A DNA stretch of 64,000 nucleotides from JAYPHU01 sp964611435 (GTDB taxonomy: Bacteria > Pseudomonadota > Alphaproteobacteria > Rhodospirillales > UBA2165), in NCBI GenBank assembly GCA_964611435.1, contig CAZSXT010000009.1:1-64000 (forward strand), read 5' to 3'. The notes under the pieces were generated by a model. The model did not search any database and had not been told where the DNA came from. It saw only the letters and a program-made list of their open reading frames with translations. Shown one piece after another: positions 17,377 through 25,915 of the stretch. Position 1 is the first letter of the stretch; every line of letters begins with the position of its first letter. Both the position numbers and the translations under genes were made by a program.

Positions 17377-18671
17377 GGGAGTACGGGATCGTGCCGGACC
17401 TCAATGATTGTTTCGCCTCCGCCACCGGTCGGCTTACCGTCGCCGATGCATTGGAACGGTTTACCGGTGGGATCGGCTGCGTGGTGGGAACCGAGACCGT
17501 CAGCGTACGCGCGGCTGCCGGCCGCATTTTGGCCGAAAATCTGATCTCTGAACGCAACATTCCGCCGGCCGACAATTCCGCCGTGGATGGATTCTTGGTG
17601 GCGTTGGACGATCTGGATCCGGATGGGGAAACCGCGCTACCCGTCGCCGGGCGGATTGCCGCGGGGCATCCCTATAACGGCGCAGCCAAGTCCGGCGAAG
17701 CCCTGAAAATTTTCACCGGCGCGCAGGTGCCAACCGGCGAAGATGGTCATACGCCGGACACCATCTTTATGCTGGAAGACGTGCGGGAAGAGGGGGACAC
17801 GGTGGTCCTGCCCGCGGGTCAAAAGCGGGGCGCCAATCTGCGCAAGGCCGGCGAAGACGTGGCCGTCGGGGACACGGTGTTGAAAGCAGGGGCCCGGCTA
17901 CGCGCCCAGGATGTGGGCATGGCGGCGTCACTCGGCTGCGAGACGATGAACGTATTCAAGCGACTGCGGGTTGCGATCTTCTCCACCGGTGATGAAATCC
18001 GCGATCCGGGTGAAGCGTTGGAGACCGGCGCGATCTATGACATCAACCGCTACACCCTGATGCCCCTGCTGGAGGGCCTGGGCTGCGCGGTGACCGATTT
18101 GGGGATATTCTCCGACAAGCTTGAAGGCATCGAAGCAGCGTTGTTGGAAGCCGCCGCCGGCCATGATCTAATGATCACATCGGGCGGGGTCTCCAAAGGC
18201 GAAGAGGACCATGTCCGAAAGGCTGTCGAAAATTTGGGCGATCTGCACACCTGGAATTTGCTGATCAAGCCTGGACGGCCTATTGCGCTGGGTCAAATCG
18301 CCGCTGGAGACCGCCACGTGCCGTTCATCGGCCTGCCGGGCAATCCGGTGGCCGTCATGGTGACCTTCCTGTGTATCGCCCGGCCGATCCTGCTATTGCT
18401 GTCCGGCGCATCGGACCTGACCGCGCATAGATACAAGGTGCCCGCGGGCTTTGCGCTGACCAAAAAGCCCGGCCGGCGGGAATGGCTGCGGGCGCACCTC
18501 GAACAAGATGGAACGGCCGGCCCCAAGGCGGTAAAGTATCCTAATGACGGATCGGGCATTCTGACCTCCATGGTCACCGCCGACGGTCTGGTGGAGTTGC
18601 CGGAAGCGGCGGAGCAGGTGGCGGAAGGGGACTTGGTCGACTTCCTACCGTTCAGCGAGGTGTTTAAATGA
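17373..18671 (+). CDS. moeA: molybdopterin molybdenumtransferase
   Basis: MoeA inserts molybdate into molybdopterin-AMP. About 432 residues, with PPADNSAVDGFLV, the central MoCF-binding fold GVSKGEEDHVRKAVENLG and GLPGNPVAVMVTF, and a C-terminal beta domain. The GTG at 17373 overlaps the mobB stop by 4 bp. An alternative GTG at 17391 has a better spaced AGGGAG, so the first six residues are uncertain. The stop overlaps the moaD start (ATGA). Confidence 0.95.
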   Translation: MREYGIVPDLNDCFASATGRLTVADALERFTGGIGCVVGTETVSVRAAAGRILAENLISERNIPPADNSAVDGFLVALDDLDPDGETALPVAGRIAAGHPYNGAAKSGEALKIFTGAQVPTGEDGHTPDTIFMLEDVREEGDTVVLPAGQKRGANLRKAGEDVAVGDTVLKAGARLRAQDVGMAASLGCETMNVFKRLRVAIFSTGDEIRDPGEALETGAIYDINRYTLMPLLEGLGCAVTDLGIFSDKLEGIEAALLEAAAGHDLMITSGGVSKGEEDHVRKAVENLGDLHTWNLLIKPGRPIALGQIAAGDRHVPFIGLPGNPVAVMVTFLCIARPILLLLSGASDLTAHRYKVPAGFALTKKPGRREWLRAHLEQDGTAGPKAVKYPNDGSGILTSMVTADGLVELPEAAEQVAEGDLVDFLPFSEVFK

Positions 18672-18919
18672 AGTTGATGTATTTCGCCTGGGTGCGGGAA
18701 AAGATCGGGATCGCCGAGGAAACCGTGCCGAAGCCAGACGAGGTCACCGACGTGGAGAGCCTGGTCGATTGGCTCAAAGACCGGGGCGACAATTATTTCG
18801 CGGCGTTCAACCTGCCGGGCGTGGTGCGCGTCGCGGTGAACCACGAACACGCGCACCTGGATCATCCGCTGATCGACACGGACGAAGTGGCGATTTTTCC
18901 GCCCATCACCGGCGGGTAA
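18668..18919 (+). CDS. moaD: molybdopterin synthase small subunit MoaD
   Basis: An 83-residue ubiquitin-like sulfur carrier. It begins MKLMYFAWVREKIG and ends with the required VAIFPPITGG di-glycine, whose terminal thiocarboxylate donates sulfur to make the dithiolene of molybdopterin. It overlaps moeA by 4 bp and is followed 12 bp later by moaE, the partner subunit. Confidence 0.95.
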   Translation: MKLMYFAWVREKIGIAEETVPKPDEVTDVESLVDWLKDRGDNYFAAFNLPGVVRVAVNHEHAHLDHPLIDTDEVAIFPPITGG

Positions 18920-18931
18920 CGGGACAACCAC

Positions 18932-19390
18932 GTGATTAGGGTCCAACAGGAAGACTTCGATGCGGGTGCAGAAATCGCTCGACTGACCCATGGCAATCAC
19001 GGCATCGGCGGGGTGTGCAGCTTCATCGGCCTGGTCCGGGATATGGCCGGCGGCGAAAAGATCGACAGTATGGAACTCGAGCACTATCCCGGCATGACCG
19101 AGAAGGAGCTGACCCGAATCGAGGCGGAGGCAAACGACCGCTGGCCGTTGGAGGCTACGCTGATCATCCACCGTCATGGGCCCATGAAGCCAGGTGATCA
19201 GATCGTATTGGTCGTGGCGGCATCGGCGCACCGCAAGGCGGCGTTCGAGGCCTGTGAATTTCTAATCGATTTTTTGAAAACCAAAGCGCCCTTCTGGAAA
19301 AAGGAAGGCGCCGGCGACGTCGCCCATTGGGTCGAGGCCAAGGACGAAGATGACCGCGCCGCCGAGAAATGGGTAAAAACACAAAGTTAA
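18932..19390 (+). CDS. moaE: molybdopterin synthase catalytic subunit MoaE
   Basis: The 152-residue large subunit of molybdopterin synthase, which works with MoaD on cPMP. Family blocks are GGVCSFIGLVRDMAGG, MELEHYPGMTEKEL, IIHRHGPMKPGDQIVLV, AHRKAAFEACEFLIDFLKT and the active-site APFWKKEG. The start is GTG at 18932. It ends the cofactor cluster. No Moco enzyme is encoded in the window, so users of the cofactor lie elsewhere. Confidence 0.95.
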   Translation: MIRVQQEDFDAGAEIARLTHGNHGIGGVCSFIGLVRDMAGGEKIDSMELEHYPGMTEKELTRIEAEANDRWPLEATLIIHRHGPMKPGDQIVLVVAASAHRKAAFEACEFLIDFLKTKAPFWKKEGAGDVAHWVEAKDEDDRAAEKWVKTQS

Positions 19391-19407
19391 AGCAAGGGAG
19401 AACTTTC

Positions 19408-20520
19408 ATGACCTATCAGGATTCGTCACGCCCGCCGTTTCGCGCCGATCACGTGGGCAGTTTGTTACGGCCCCAGCGTCTGCACGAGGCGCGGGAGAAA
19501 CACGCCAACGGCGACATCGACGATGCCGCTCTTCGCGCCGTCGAGGATGAGTGCATCAACGAAGCGGTCGCCCATCAGGAACGGGTGGGCCTGAAACTCG
19601 TCACCGACGGGGAGTTCCGCCGCACCTCCTGGCACTATGATTTTCTCTGCAGCCTGGACGGGATCGATCAAACCGCCGCGCCGCAAGGCCCATCGTTCCA
19701 GGCCGGCCACAACATCAATTCTCTGGAGGTGCATTCCAAAATCGGCAATCCCAACGGCGTGATGTTGGATCACTTCAAGTATTTGAACGAGAACACCAAT
19801 GTTACCGCTAAATTCTGCATCCCCTCGCCCAGTCTGGCCTATCACCGGGGTGGACGCGAACTGATCAACCGTGACGTTTATCCGGATGTGGAGGCGTTCT
19901 GGGAAGACCTGGCCCAGGCTTACCGGGACGAGGTGCGGCATTTGTATGCGGCCGGCTGCCGGTATTTGCAGTTCGACGACACGACCTTCGCCATGCTGTG
20001 TGATCCCAAGGTTCAGGGCCAAATGCGGGAGCGGGGTGACGATCCGGATCAGTTGGTAAAGACCTATGCCAAGGGGATCGCTATGGCATTATCGGAGCGG
20101 CCCGACGATATGACGGTCACCGTCCATATGTGCCGGGGCAACTTCAAAAGCTCCTGGATCGCCGAGGGCGGCTACGAGCCCGTCGCAGAAAGCATGTTCG
20201 CCAATGTGCCCGTAGACGGGTTCTTCATGGAATGGGACTCAGACCGGGCCGGCGGGTTCGAACCCCTGCGCTTCGCACCCAAGGATCGGATGGTGGTGTT
20301 GGGATTGGTCACCTCCAAGTTCCCGGAACTGGAATCCAAGGACGATCTGAAGCGCCGGGTAGACGAGGCCGCTCAATACGTGCCGCTGGAAAACCTTTGC
20401 CTCAGTCCTCAATGCGGATTTGCCAGCATGGTGGTCGGCAACGAGCTCGGCGAGGATGCTCAGTGGAAGAAGCTTGAGCGCGTTGTCGAGACGGCCGAGG
20501 AGATTTGGGGAACGGCATAG
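19408..20520 (+). CDS. MetE-type (cobalamin-independent methionine synthase) single-domain methyltransferase
   Basis: A 370-residue protein of the MetE C-terminal-domain family (YxjG/YxjH-like), starting FRADHVGSLLRPQRLHEAR after a short tail. Zinc ligands expected to activate a thiol are visible: HMCRGN (His-x-Cys, about residue 235) and SPQCGF near the C-terminus. LVTDGEFRR and QFDDTTFAML are conserved substrate residues. AAGGGAG precedes the ATG. Such enzymes transfer methyl groups to homocysteine or related thiols; the methyl donor is unknown. It sits between moaE and a convergent Rieske oxygenase gene. Confidence 0.88.
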   Translation: MTYQDSSRPPFRADHVGSLLRPQRLHEAREKHANGDIDDAALRAVEDECINEAVAHQERVGLKLVTDGEFRRTSWHYDFLCSLDGIDQTAAPQGPSFQAGHNINSLEVHSKIGNPNGVMLDHFKYLNENTNVTAKFCIPSPSLAYHRGGRELINRDVYPDVEAFWEDLAQAYRDEVRHLYAAGCRYLQFDDTTFAMLCDPKVQGQMRERGDDPDQLVKTYAKGIAMALSERPDDMTVTVHMCRGNFKSSWIAEGGYEPVAESMFANVPVDGFFMEWDSDRAGGFEPLRFAPKDRMVVLGLVTSKFPELESKDDLKRRVDEAAQYVPLENLCLSPQCGFASMVVGNELGEDAQWKKLERVVETAEEIWGTA

Positions 20521-20524
20521 ACCT

Positions 20525-21547
20525 CTACGCCGCCGTTTCCTCCGCGATCTTCCGGGAAATGATGTCGGTGGCGGCCACGCCGCCCACATCACCGGCCAGG
20601 TTGACCCGGCCGGCCTCCGGCTTCATGTCGATGATCCGCTGCTGTGCTTCGAACACCTCTTTGTCTTCCAGGAAGGCGGTCATCACCGTGTCGAATACCA
20701 GATTGGTGATGTTTTCGTTGTTGATGTCGAAACTGTGGGCCTGTCCCCAGAAATAGTGGGTGGAGCGTTCGGTCTCCGGCGTGATGGCGTTGAGGTTGCG
20801 CATCTCGATGCCGCCGACACGCTTGCCCTCCGGCGCGCCGGTGCCCGTGTCGCACGCCCCGATGTCGAGCCGTACGAAAGCCGGCGGGGAATAGTCGATG
20901 ATCTGCCAGCGGTCCACGTTGCCGGTAAAGCCGCCCGATTTGACAAATGCTGGCGGCGGGGGCTGATCAATGATCCAGCGGGTGACCCGGACGGAGTCCG
21001 GCTTCCGGTCGAACTTGGTGTCCGCTGCTTCCGCCACCGCATCATTACCGATGGTGCTCCGATGTACATAGGCGAGGTGGGTCAGGTCCAGCAGGTTCTC
21101 GACGATCAGCTTATAGTCGCTTTCGATATGGATCAGCGTTGATTTCGCCCCCCAATTCGGATCATCCAGCCAATGGAAATCGGTGATCTCGTCCGGGTTT
21201 GCCAGCTCCGGATCGCCCATCCATATCCATACCCAGTGATAGCGTTCCACCACCGGATACTTGCGGACATTGGCCCCTTTCGGCACCTGTTTTTGGGATG
21301 GTATCTCGACACAAGCGCCGGTCTCGTCATAAATCATGCCGTGGTAACTGCATTGAAGCCGGTCGCCGGTGATCTCCCCATGGGAAAGGGGATAATGCCG
21401 GTGGCAGCAACGATCTTCGAGGGCCACGGGTGTGCCGTCTTCTTTACGGAAAAATACGATGGGCTCGTTCAGGATGATCCGGCCCATGGGGTCACGGCCG
21501 ACTTCGGACTCCAGCGCACCCACATACCAGGCGTTTTTGATGAACAT
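20525..21547 (-). CDS. Rieske non-haem iron aromatic oxygenase / O-demethylase-like alpha subunit
   Basis: A 340-residue oxygenase resembling VanA (vanillate O-demethylase). The Rieske cluster ligands are Cys47, His49, Cys66 and His69 in CCHRHYPLSHG and CSYHG. The mononuclear iron histidines are in NLLDLTHLAYVH (about His157 and His162). The family typically adds oxygen to an aromatic substrate or removes a methyl group as formaldehyde. No reductase partner (VanB type) is adjacent. The neighbouring MetE-like methyltransferase ends only 4 bp away, convergent; a shared demethylation role is speculative. Confidence 0.9.
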   Translation of the reverse strand: MFIKNAWYVGALESEVGRDPMGRIILNEPIVFFRKEDGTPVALEDRCCHRHYPLSHGEITGDRLQCSYHGMIYDETGACVEIPSQKQVPKGANVRKYPVVERYHWVWIWMGDPELANPDEITDFHWLDDPNWGAKSTLIHIESDYKLIVENLLDLTHLAYVHRSTIGNDAVAEAADTKFDRKPDSVRVTRWIIDQPPPPAFVKSGGFTGNVDRWQIIDYSPPAFVRLDIGACDTGTGAPEGKRVGGIEMRNLNAITPETERSTHYFWGQAHSFDINNENITNLVFDTVMTAFLEDKEVFEAQQRIIDMKPEAGRVNLAGDVGGVAATDIISRKIAEETAA

Positions 21548-21663
21548 GCATCCTCCTCTTTGGCGGAAATTTTATCCAAGACGTGGGGGAATTCAAACGG
21601 TTATGAGCCGGGCCCCGGCTTTGCTAGACTGGCCGGCATAGTTTCAAACAGGGACAGCATCAC

Positions 21664-22482
21664 ATGGCGACGAATAACGGCGGACCGGTCAAGGCCTACA
21701 AGAACCTAGATTTCCTGAACTCCCGTGCGGCGCGCTCCATCCGCATCCAGGCGGAGTATCTGGAGCCCGAAGTCCGGTTCGAGAAATACGGCATCAAGGA
21801 CACGATCGTGTTCTTCGGCTCGGCCCGGTTCAAATCAAAGAAAGAGGCGGAGGCTTTGCTGGCCGCCGCGCGGAAGTCGGGAGAGGGGCTAGAGACCGCC
21901 GAGCGGGATGTGAGAATGTCGCGCTTCTATGAGGATGCGCGGGAGCTCTCCAAGCGTCTCACGATCTGGTCCAAGGAATTGGGGGACGAGCATAACCGGC
22001 GATTTGTGGTCTGCACCGGCGGCGGGCCGGGGATCATGGAGGCGGCTAACCGGGGCGCGTCCGAGGCCAAGGGGATCAATATCGGGCTCAATATTTCCCT
22101 GCCGTTCGAACAGCACGATAACCCCTACATCACCCGGGAGCTCTGCTTCGAGTTCCACTATTTCTTCATGCGCAAGTTCTGGTTCCTGTACCCGGCCAAG
22201 ACCGTGATCGTCTTCCCCGGCGGCTTCGGCACCATGGATGAGCTGTTCGAGGTGCTGACCCTGGATCAGACCGGCAAGCTGACCAAGCAGATTAACATCG
22301 TGCTCTACGGCAAGGACTACTGGGACCGGGTCGGGGACTTCGACACGTTCCTAGAATACGGCACTATCAGCCCCGAGGATGTGGAGTTGTTCACGATTAC
22401 GGATTCAGTCGACGAGGCGTTTGAGATAGTGACCACAGATTTGATGGAGAATGCCCTGAAATCACCGGGCCCGGTGCTGTAG
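21664..22482 (+). CDS. LOG family protein (nucleotide 5'-monophosphate phosphoribohydrolase-like)
   Basis: A 272-residue protein with the two signatures of the LOG/lysine-decarboxylase-like family: GGGPGIMEAANRGA (about residue 120) and PGGFGTMDELFEVLTL (about 182). Plant and some bacterial members release cytokinin or other bases from nucleoside monophosphates. The N-terminal extension of about 90 residues marks the longer LOG subgroup. A 15-bp near-palindrome AGCCGGGCCCCGGCT lies 44 bp upstream, between this gene and the divergent Rieske gene. Confidence 0.88.
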   Translation: MATNNGGPVKAYKNLDFLNSRAARSIRIQAEYLEPEVRFEKYGIKDTIVFFGSARFKSKKEAEALLAAARKSGEGLETAERDVRMSRFYEDARELSKRLTIWSKELGDEHNRRFVVCTGGGPGIMEAANRGASEAKGINIGLNISLPFEQHDNPYITRELCFEFHYFFMRKFWFLYPAKTVIVFPGGFGTMDELFEVLTLDQTGKLTKQINIVLYGKDYWDRVGDFDTFLEYGTISPEDVELFTITDSVDEAFEIVTTDLMENALKSPGPVL

Positions 22483-22925
22483 GGGGGTAGGTCTCTTCTC
22501 CCTATTCTTACTGCGTCGCCCCTGGCCCTTGTGCCCGGGCCTGATCCGGGTATGCGCAGCAGTTGTCGGGGGTCCATCCAACCTCTATCCATGGATACCC
22601 GACAGCCGCCCAATGAATTGGGCGGGTCGGGCACGACGCGCGGTTGGGGGTTGGTAAGAAGGGGATTTAACCACGAGGGACACAAAGGGCACGAAGATGC
22701 CACGAGTCTCATCGCCCTTCATGGACTTCGTGTTCTTTGTGGTAGTTACCCACTCCCTATACCTCTCCATGCGTCGCCCCCGACTCGCGAAGCGATTGTC
22801 GGGGGTCCATTCGGCCCCTCTACTTGCTCTGCTCACGCCCATCGTCCCCCGAGACTTGGCTTCTGATACCCGGAACAAGTCCGGGCACAAGACTCGGGGG
22901 TGACGCGCCATGGGGAGGGCAGTAG
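22483..22925. repeat. intergenic repeat island 3
   Basis: No gene is seen here. Modules are a CCCGGGCCTGATCCGGG repeat, CCCGACAGCCG with a CCGCCCAAT/ATTGGGCGG hairpin (22604-22623), AACCACGAGGGACACAAAGG paired with CTTTGTGG (about 22670-22745), and a CCCCCGA...TCGGGGG module (about 22775-22905). Bases 22583-22640 are near-identical (54 of 58) to 48478-48535 in island 10. Confidence 0.8.
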
Positions 22926-22949
22926 AAAGACTGACCGATCATCCAGGCA

Positions 22950-23007
22950 TTGACATGCGCACCGATATATTGTTTTATATATAAACAATTGTTTCATATA
23001 TAAAACA
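22950..23007 (+). promoter_or_regulatory. promoter with two tandem operator-like palindromes
   Basis: TTGACA (22950-22955) is a good -35 element. It is followed by two head-to-tail copies of ATTGTTTYATATATAAA(A)CA at 22969-22987 and 22988-23007; each is close to an inverted repeat (ATTGTTT/AAACAAT) and together they form a longer palindrome centred on CAATTG. The block is almost pure A/T in a GC-rich genome and ends 13 bp before the MetE-like gene. It is probably the binding site of a repressor not encoded here. Confidence 0.65.
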
Positions 23008-23020
23008 TACGAACCAAGCG

Positions 23021-24079
23021 ATGGCTGAAACCTCTTCAACTCGTCCTCAGGGAGCGCCCGCGAAAAATGCCGTCCATCTGGTCGGCAGCATCCCCTTGGA
23101 CACCGCCGATGAGGTTTTTGAGCTGGTCGGCCCCATACTGAAGGCCTGCTGCAGTCGGTATCCCGACGGAGAGACCGGCGCCCGGAAAAACTGGATCGGC
23201 TGGCAGCTTGCCGCTTTTCAGAAACAAGACGCTTTAAGACAGATCGAAGACAGAGAACGGGACTACCAGCTCCATACGCCCTTTACGTTTGCACCGGGAA
23301 AGAGCGCCGGTGACTTGGATTTTTCCGATCTTGGCTTTGCCAGAGAGGCCATCGAGTCCTATTCGAGTTTTGTCCGGCAACAGGAAGCCGGCGTCGTTGC
23401 CTCATCGGCAAGATTTTTGGTGGCGATCCCGACGCCATTTGCGCCCGTCTATTCGTTTGCAGCTTATGACTCCCAAGAACAGATATTGCCGGTCTACGAG
23501 AAATCGGTGCTTCAGGAGGTTGACCGAATTGCGGATGCCGTCCCCCACGAACATCTGTCCATCCAGTGGGATGTCGCCACGGAAATGAGCATCTTTGAAC
23601 AGGTGTTCCCGGCGGTGTTTGATCGTTCCTGGGATGTGTTGATCGGAAAGCTTGCGGCATTGGGGGACCATATCCCCGAGACCATCGAGTTGGGGTACCA
23701 CCTTTGTTACGGCAGCATGAACAATCGCCATTGGAAGGAACCGGATGATCTGGGCATGTGTGTGAAGGTTTCCAACGCCATTGCCGAACAGGTCGCGCGG
23801 CGGATCGATTTTATCCATATGCCGGTTCCGGTGGATCGCGGGGACAACGCATTCTATGCGCCGCTGGAGAAGCTTGCGCTTCCGTCTGACACAGAAGTTG
23901 TGTTGGGGTTGGTCCACGATAGTCAGGGCATTGACGAAAATCTGTCCCGGGTGAAGGTGGCCCGGAGTCACTTGGATACGTTTAGTATTTCAACGGAATG
24001 CGGACTCGGACGGCGGGATCGAACGGGTATGCCGGCGCTCATGCACCTGCTGGCGGAACTCGCCCAACATTTAGGATAA
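23021..24079 (+). CDS. MetE/UROD-superfamily methyltransferase-like protein
   Basis: A 352-residue protein distantly related to the MetE catalytic domain. It has HLVGSIPLDTADEVFE, the conserved YPDGETGARKNWIGWQ block, GYHLCYGS (His-x-Cys zinc-ligand pattern) and STECGLGRR near the end (third ligand). The zinc site suggests thiol methyl transfer or a related reaction, but substrates are unknown. The gene has no clear Shine-Dalgarno sequence. It is the second MetE-type gene within 4 kb and is followed by a TRAP transporter. Confidence 0.8.
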   Translation: MAETSSTRPQGAPAKNAVHLVGSIPLDTADEVFELVGPILKACCSRYPDGETGARKNWIGWQLAAFQKQDALRQIEDRERDYQLHTPFTFAPGKSAGDLDFSDLGFAREAIESYSSFVRQQEAGVVASSARFLVAIPTPFAPVYSFAAYDSQEQILPVYEKSVLQEVDRIADAVPHEHLSIQWDVATEMSIFEQVFPAVFDRSWDVLIGKLAALGDHIPETIELGYHLCYGSMNNRHWKEPDDLGMCVKVSNAIAEQVARRIDFIHMPVPVDRGDNAFYAPLEKLALPSDTEVVLGLVHDSQGIDENLSRVKVARSHLDTFSISTECGLGRRDRTGMPALMHLLAELAQHLG

Positions 24080-24292
24080 AGGATCGGGATAATGCGCAAT
24101 AATGGAATTTGTGGTTCGAAATCAGCCCGTTATTGCGGATTATGGCGGTGATTTTACCATGGGCTCAATCCACATTGAGGTCGAATACGACGGATTTTCA
24201 GCATACCGGACGAGCACTCATTCGGGCCGGCGAGGGCCAGCCCTGACTATTCACGAGTAACCATCAACTTCATCACAGAGAGGATCAGTACT

Positions 24293-25273
24293 ATGAAGAA
24301 AATTTTGTTAGGCACCACCGTGGCGCTGGCCGTTTCATTTATCGGGTTCACCGCGTCCCAGGCATATGCAGCGGAGGTGACGCTCAAGCTCGTTTCCATG
24401 CTGCCGAAGAAAACCCCCATCGGGCAAACCTTTGACGGATTTATCAATCGGCTGAACGCGAAGATGAAGGGCGAGTTCCAGGTTGATTGGCGGGGCGGTC
24501 CCGAAGTGGTGCCGCAGTTCAAGCAGCCCAACGCGGTTCGCTTGGGGTCCGTCGATATGACGCTCACCAGCCCGAGCTACGCCAACGGCATCTTGAGCGT
24601 GTCCGGATCGGCCAACTATTCCAATCGACAGTACAACGACATCAAGTCCACCGGCTACCATGACCTGATGGCTAAGTTGCACGAGCCGAAAGGCCTGGTT
24701 TACATCGGTGAACTGCCGGTGTCGCAGCTCCGCTTCCATATTTTCCTAAAAGACCCGATTGAGAAACTGGATGATCTCAAGGGGTTGAAGATCCGCGTGT
24801 TCCCGGCGATTGCGCCGGCCATCAAGGCGCTGGGCGGGAACCCGGTTGTTCTGCCCATGACCCAAATTTATACGGCGATGGAACGCGGTGTCGTGAAAGG
24901 GTTCGCGACCGGCGTTTCCGGCGTTGCGAAGCAGTTCAAGGGACTCATCGGCGCCTATGTCTCCCCTGGTTTTTACCGGGCGACGTTCCACTTGCTGGCC
25001 AATCCGAAGGCCTGGGCGAAAGTGCCGGCCCCGACCCAAGCCAAGGTCATCGACTTTGTGCGTAACGCGGACCCGGCCGCCTACGAAGCCAGCTGGGATG
25101 CCAGCCTGAAAGACGGCTACGCCCAATTGAAGAAAGACGGCGTCAAGGAAGTCGTTTTCTCGGCGGCTGAAACCGAAAAATTCAGCAAGACCGTTCTCGA
25201 AGCAGCCTGGAATGCGGTCAAGGCTAAGGACGCCGAAAATGGTCCGAAGCTTCAGAAAATGCTGATGAAGTAA
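24293..25273 (+). CDS. TRAP transporter substrate-binding protein DctP
   Basis: A 326-residue periplasmic receptor with an N-terminal signal peptide (KKILLGTTVALAVSF, cleavage near AYAAEV). The DctP fold follows, with LKLVSMLPKKTPIGQTFDGF, the conserved KGLKIRVFPAIAPAIKALGG carboxylate-binding segment and MTQIYTAMERGVVKGF. It delivers an organic acid to the DctQ/DctM permease encoded downstream. The 212-bp gap upstream has an 8-bp inverted repeat CGCAATAA/TTATTGCG (24095-24137). Confidence 0.93.
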   Translation: MKKILLGTTVALAVSFIGFTASQAYAAEVTLKLVSMLPKKTPIGQTFDGFINRLNAKMKGEFQVDWRGGPEVVPQFKQPNAVRLGSVDMTLTSPSYANGILSVSGSANYSNRQYNDIKSTGYHDLMAKLHEPKGLVYIGELPVSQLRFHIFLKDPIEKLDDLKGLKIRVFPAIAPAIKALGGNPVVLPMTQIYTAMERGVVKGFATGVSGVAKQFKGLIGAYVSPGFYRATFHLLANPKAWAKVPAPTQAKVIDFVRNADPAAYEASWDASLKDGYAQLKKDGVKEVVFSAAETEKFSKTVLEAAWNAVKAKDAENGPKLQKMLMK

Positions 25274-25295
25274 TCAGTTTGGTCTAATCGTTAGT

Positions 25296-25332
25296 ACCTG
25301 GCCGGTGATTTTGTACCAATGGCCGGCCAGGT
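25296..25332 (+). terminator. intra-operon hairpin after dctP
   Basis: Perfect 10-bp arms ACCTGGCCGG and CCGGCCAGGT enclose 17 bases between dctP and the permease genes. There is no run of T afterwards, so it more likely protects the dctP message or attenuates partly than stops all transcription. This gives a high receptor to permease ratio in many such operons. Confidence 0.6.
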
Positions 25333-25381
25333 AATCTTGTGCCCCTACAATTTTTGACCGGATGAGATAGGCTTTCGCGCC

Positions 25382-25915
25382 ATGAGCAATTTTCTCACCT
25401 CCCTCGTGGCCTGGTTTGACAGGTTCAATCAGGTTTTGGCGGCCATCGCCTGCACCATGATGGTGCTCATTACTCTGGCGATTTGCGCCGAAATTTTCAC
25501 CCGGTCTTTTTTGGATATCTCAAACCCGTGGTTGGTTGAGCTCAGCGAGATCACGCTTCTCTATTTGACGTTTCTCGCCGCCGCCTGGGTTCTGGGAAAA
25601 GATAGACATGTCTCCATCGACTTGTTTGTCGGCTACATGAGCGCGCGTGTTGCCAAAATCGTACAGTTTGTTTTGTCCTGGGTCGCTGCGCTAGCGTGCT
25701 TCATTGTCTGCTGGTTCGGAATTCTCACGGTTATTGATCAATTCCAGAACGACATTCGAGAGCCCACCATCATGGCGCCGCTGACGTTTTGGATCACCGC
25801 CGTCGTGCCCTTTGGTCTCTTTCTCCTGGGCTTCCAGTTTGTTCGGCGGGGATTGCGCGTGCTTCTTGGTCTCCCGCTAGCTGTTTCCGGCGGGCACGGT
25901 GAGGAGCAGACCTGA
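25382..25915 (+). CDS. TRAP transporter small permease DctQ
   Basis: A 177-residue inner-membrane protein with four hydrophobic segments (about residues 15-40, 50-70, 90-115 and 132-155) and the family block NPWLVELSEITLLYLTFLAAAW, then GKDRHVSIDLFV. It partners DctM. Its stop overlaps the dctM start by one base (TGATG), which couples their translation. Confidence 0.93.
   Translation: MSNFLTSLVAWFDRFNQVLAAIACTMMVLITLAICAEIFTRSFLDISNPWLVELSEITLLYLTFLAAAWVLGKDRHVSIDLFVGYMSARVAKIVQFVLSWVAALACFIVCWFGILTVIDQFQNDIREPTIMAPLTFWITAVVPFGLFLLGFQFVRRGLRVLLGLPLAVSGGHGEEQT

Noticed and set aside
22531..22903. Several open frames of 70-110 codons inside the repeat islands
   Set aside because: They are made of palindromic repeats, occur on both strands, and show no protein-like pattern or ribosome site.
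24095..24137. CGCAATAA/TTATTGCG inverted repeat as a terminator for the MetE-like gene
   Set aside because: The loop is 27 bases and no T run follows, so terminator function is not supported.
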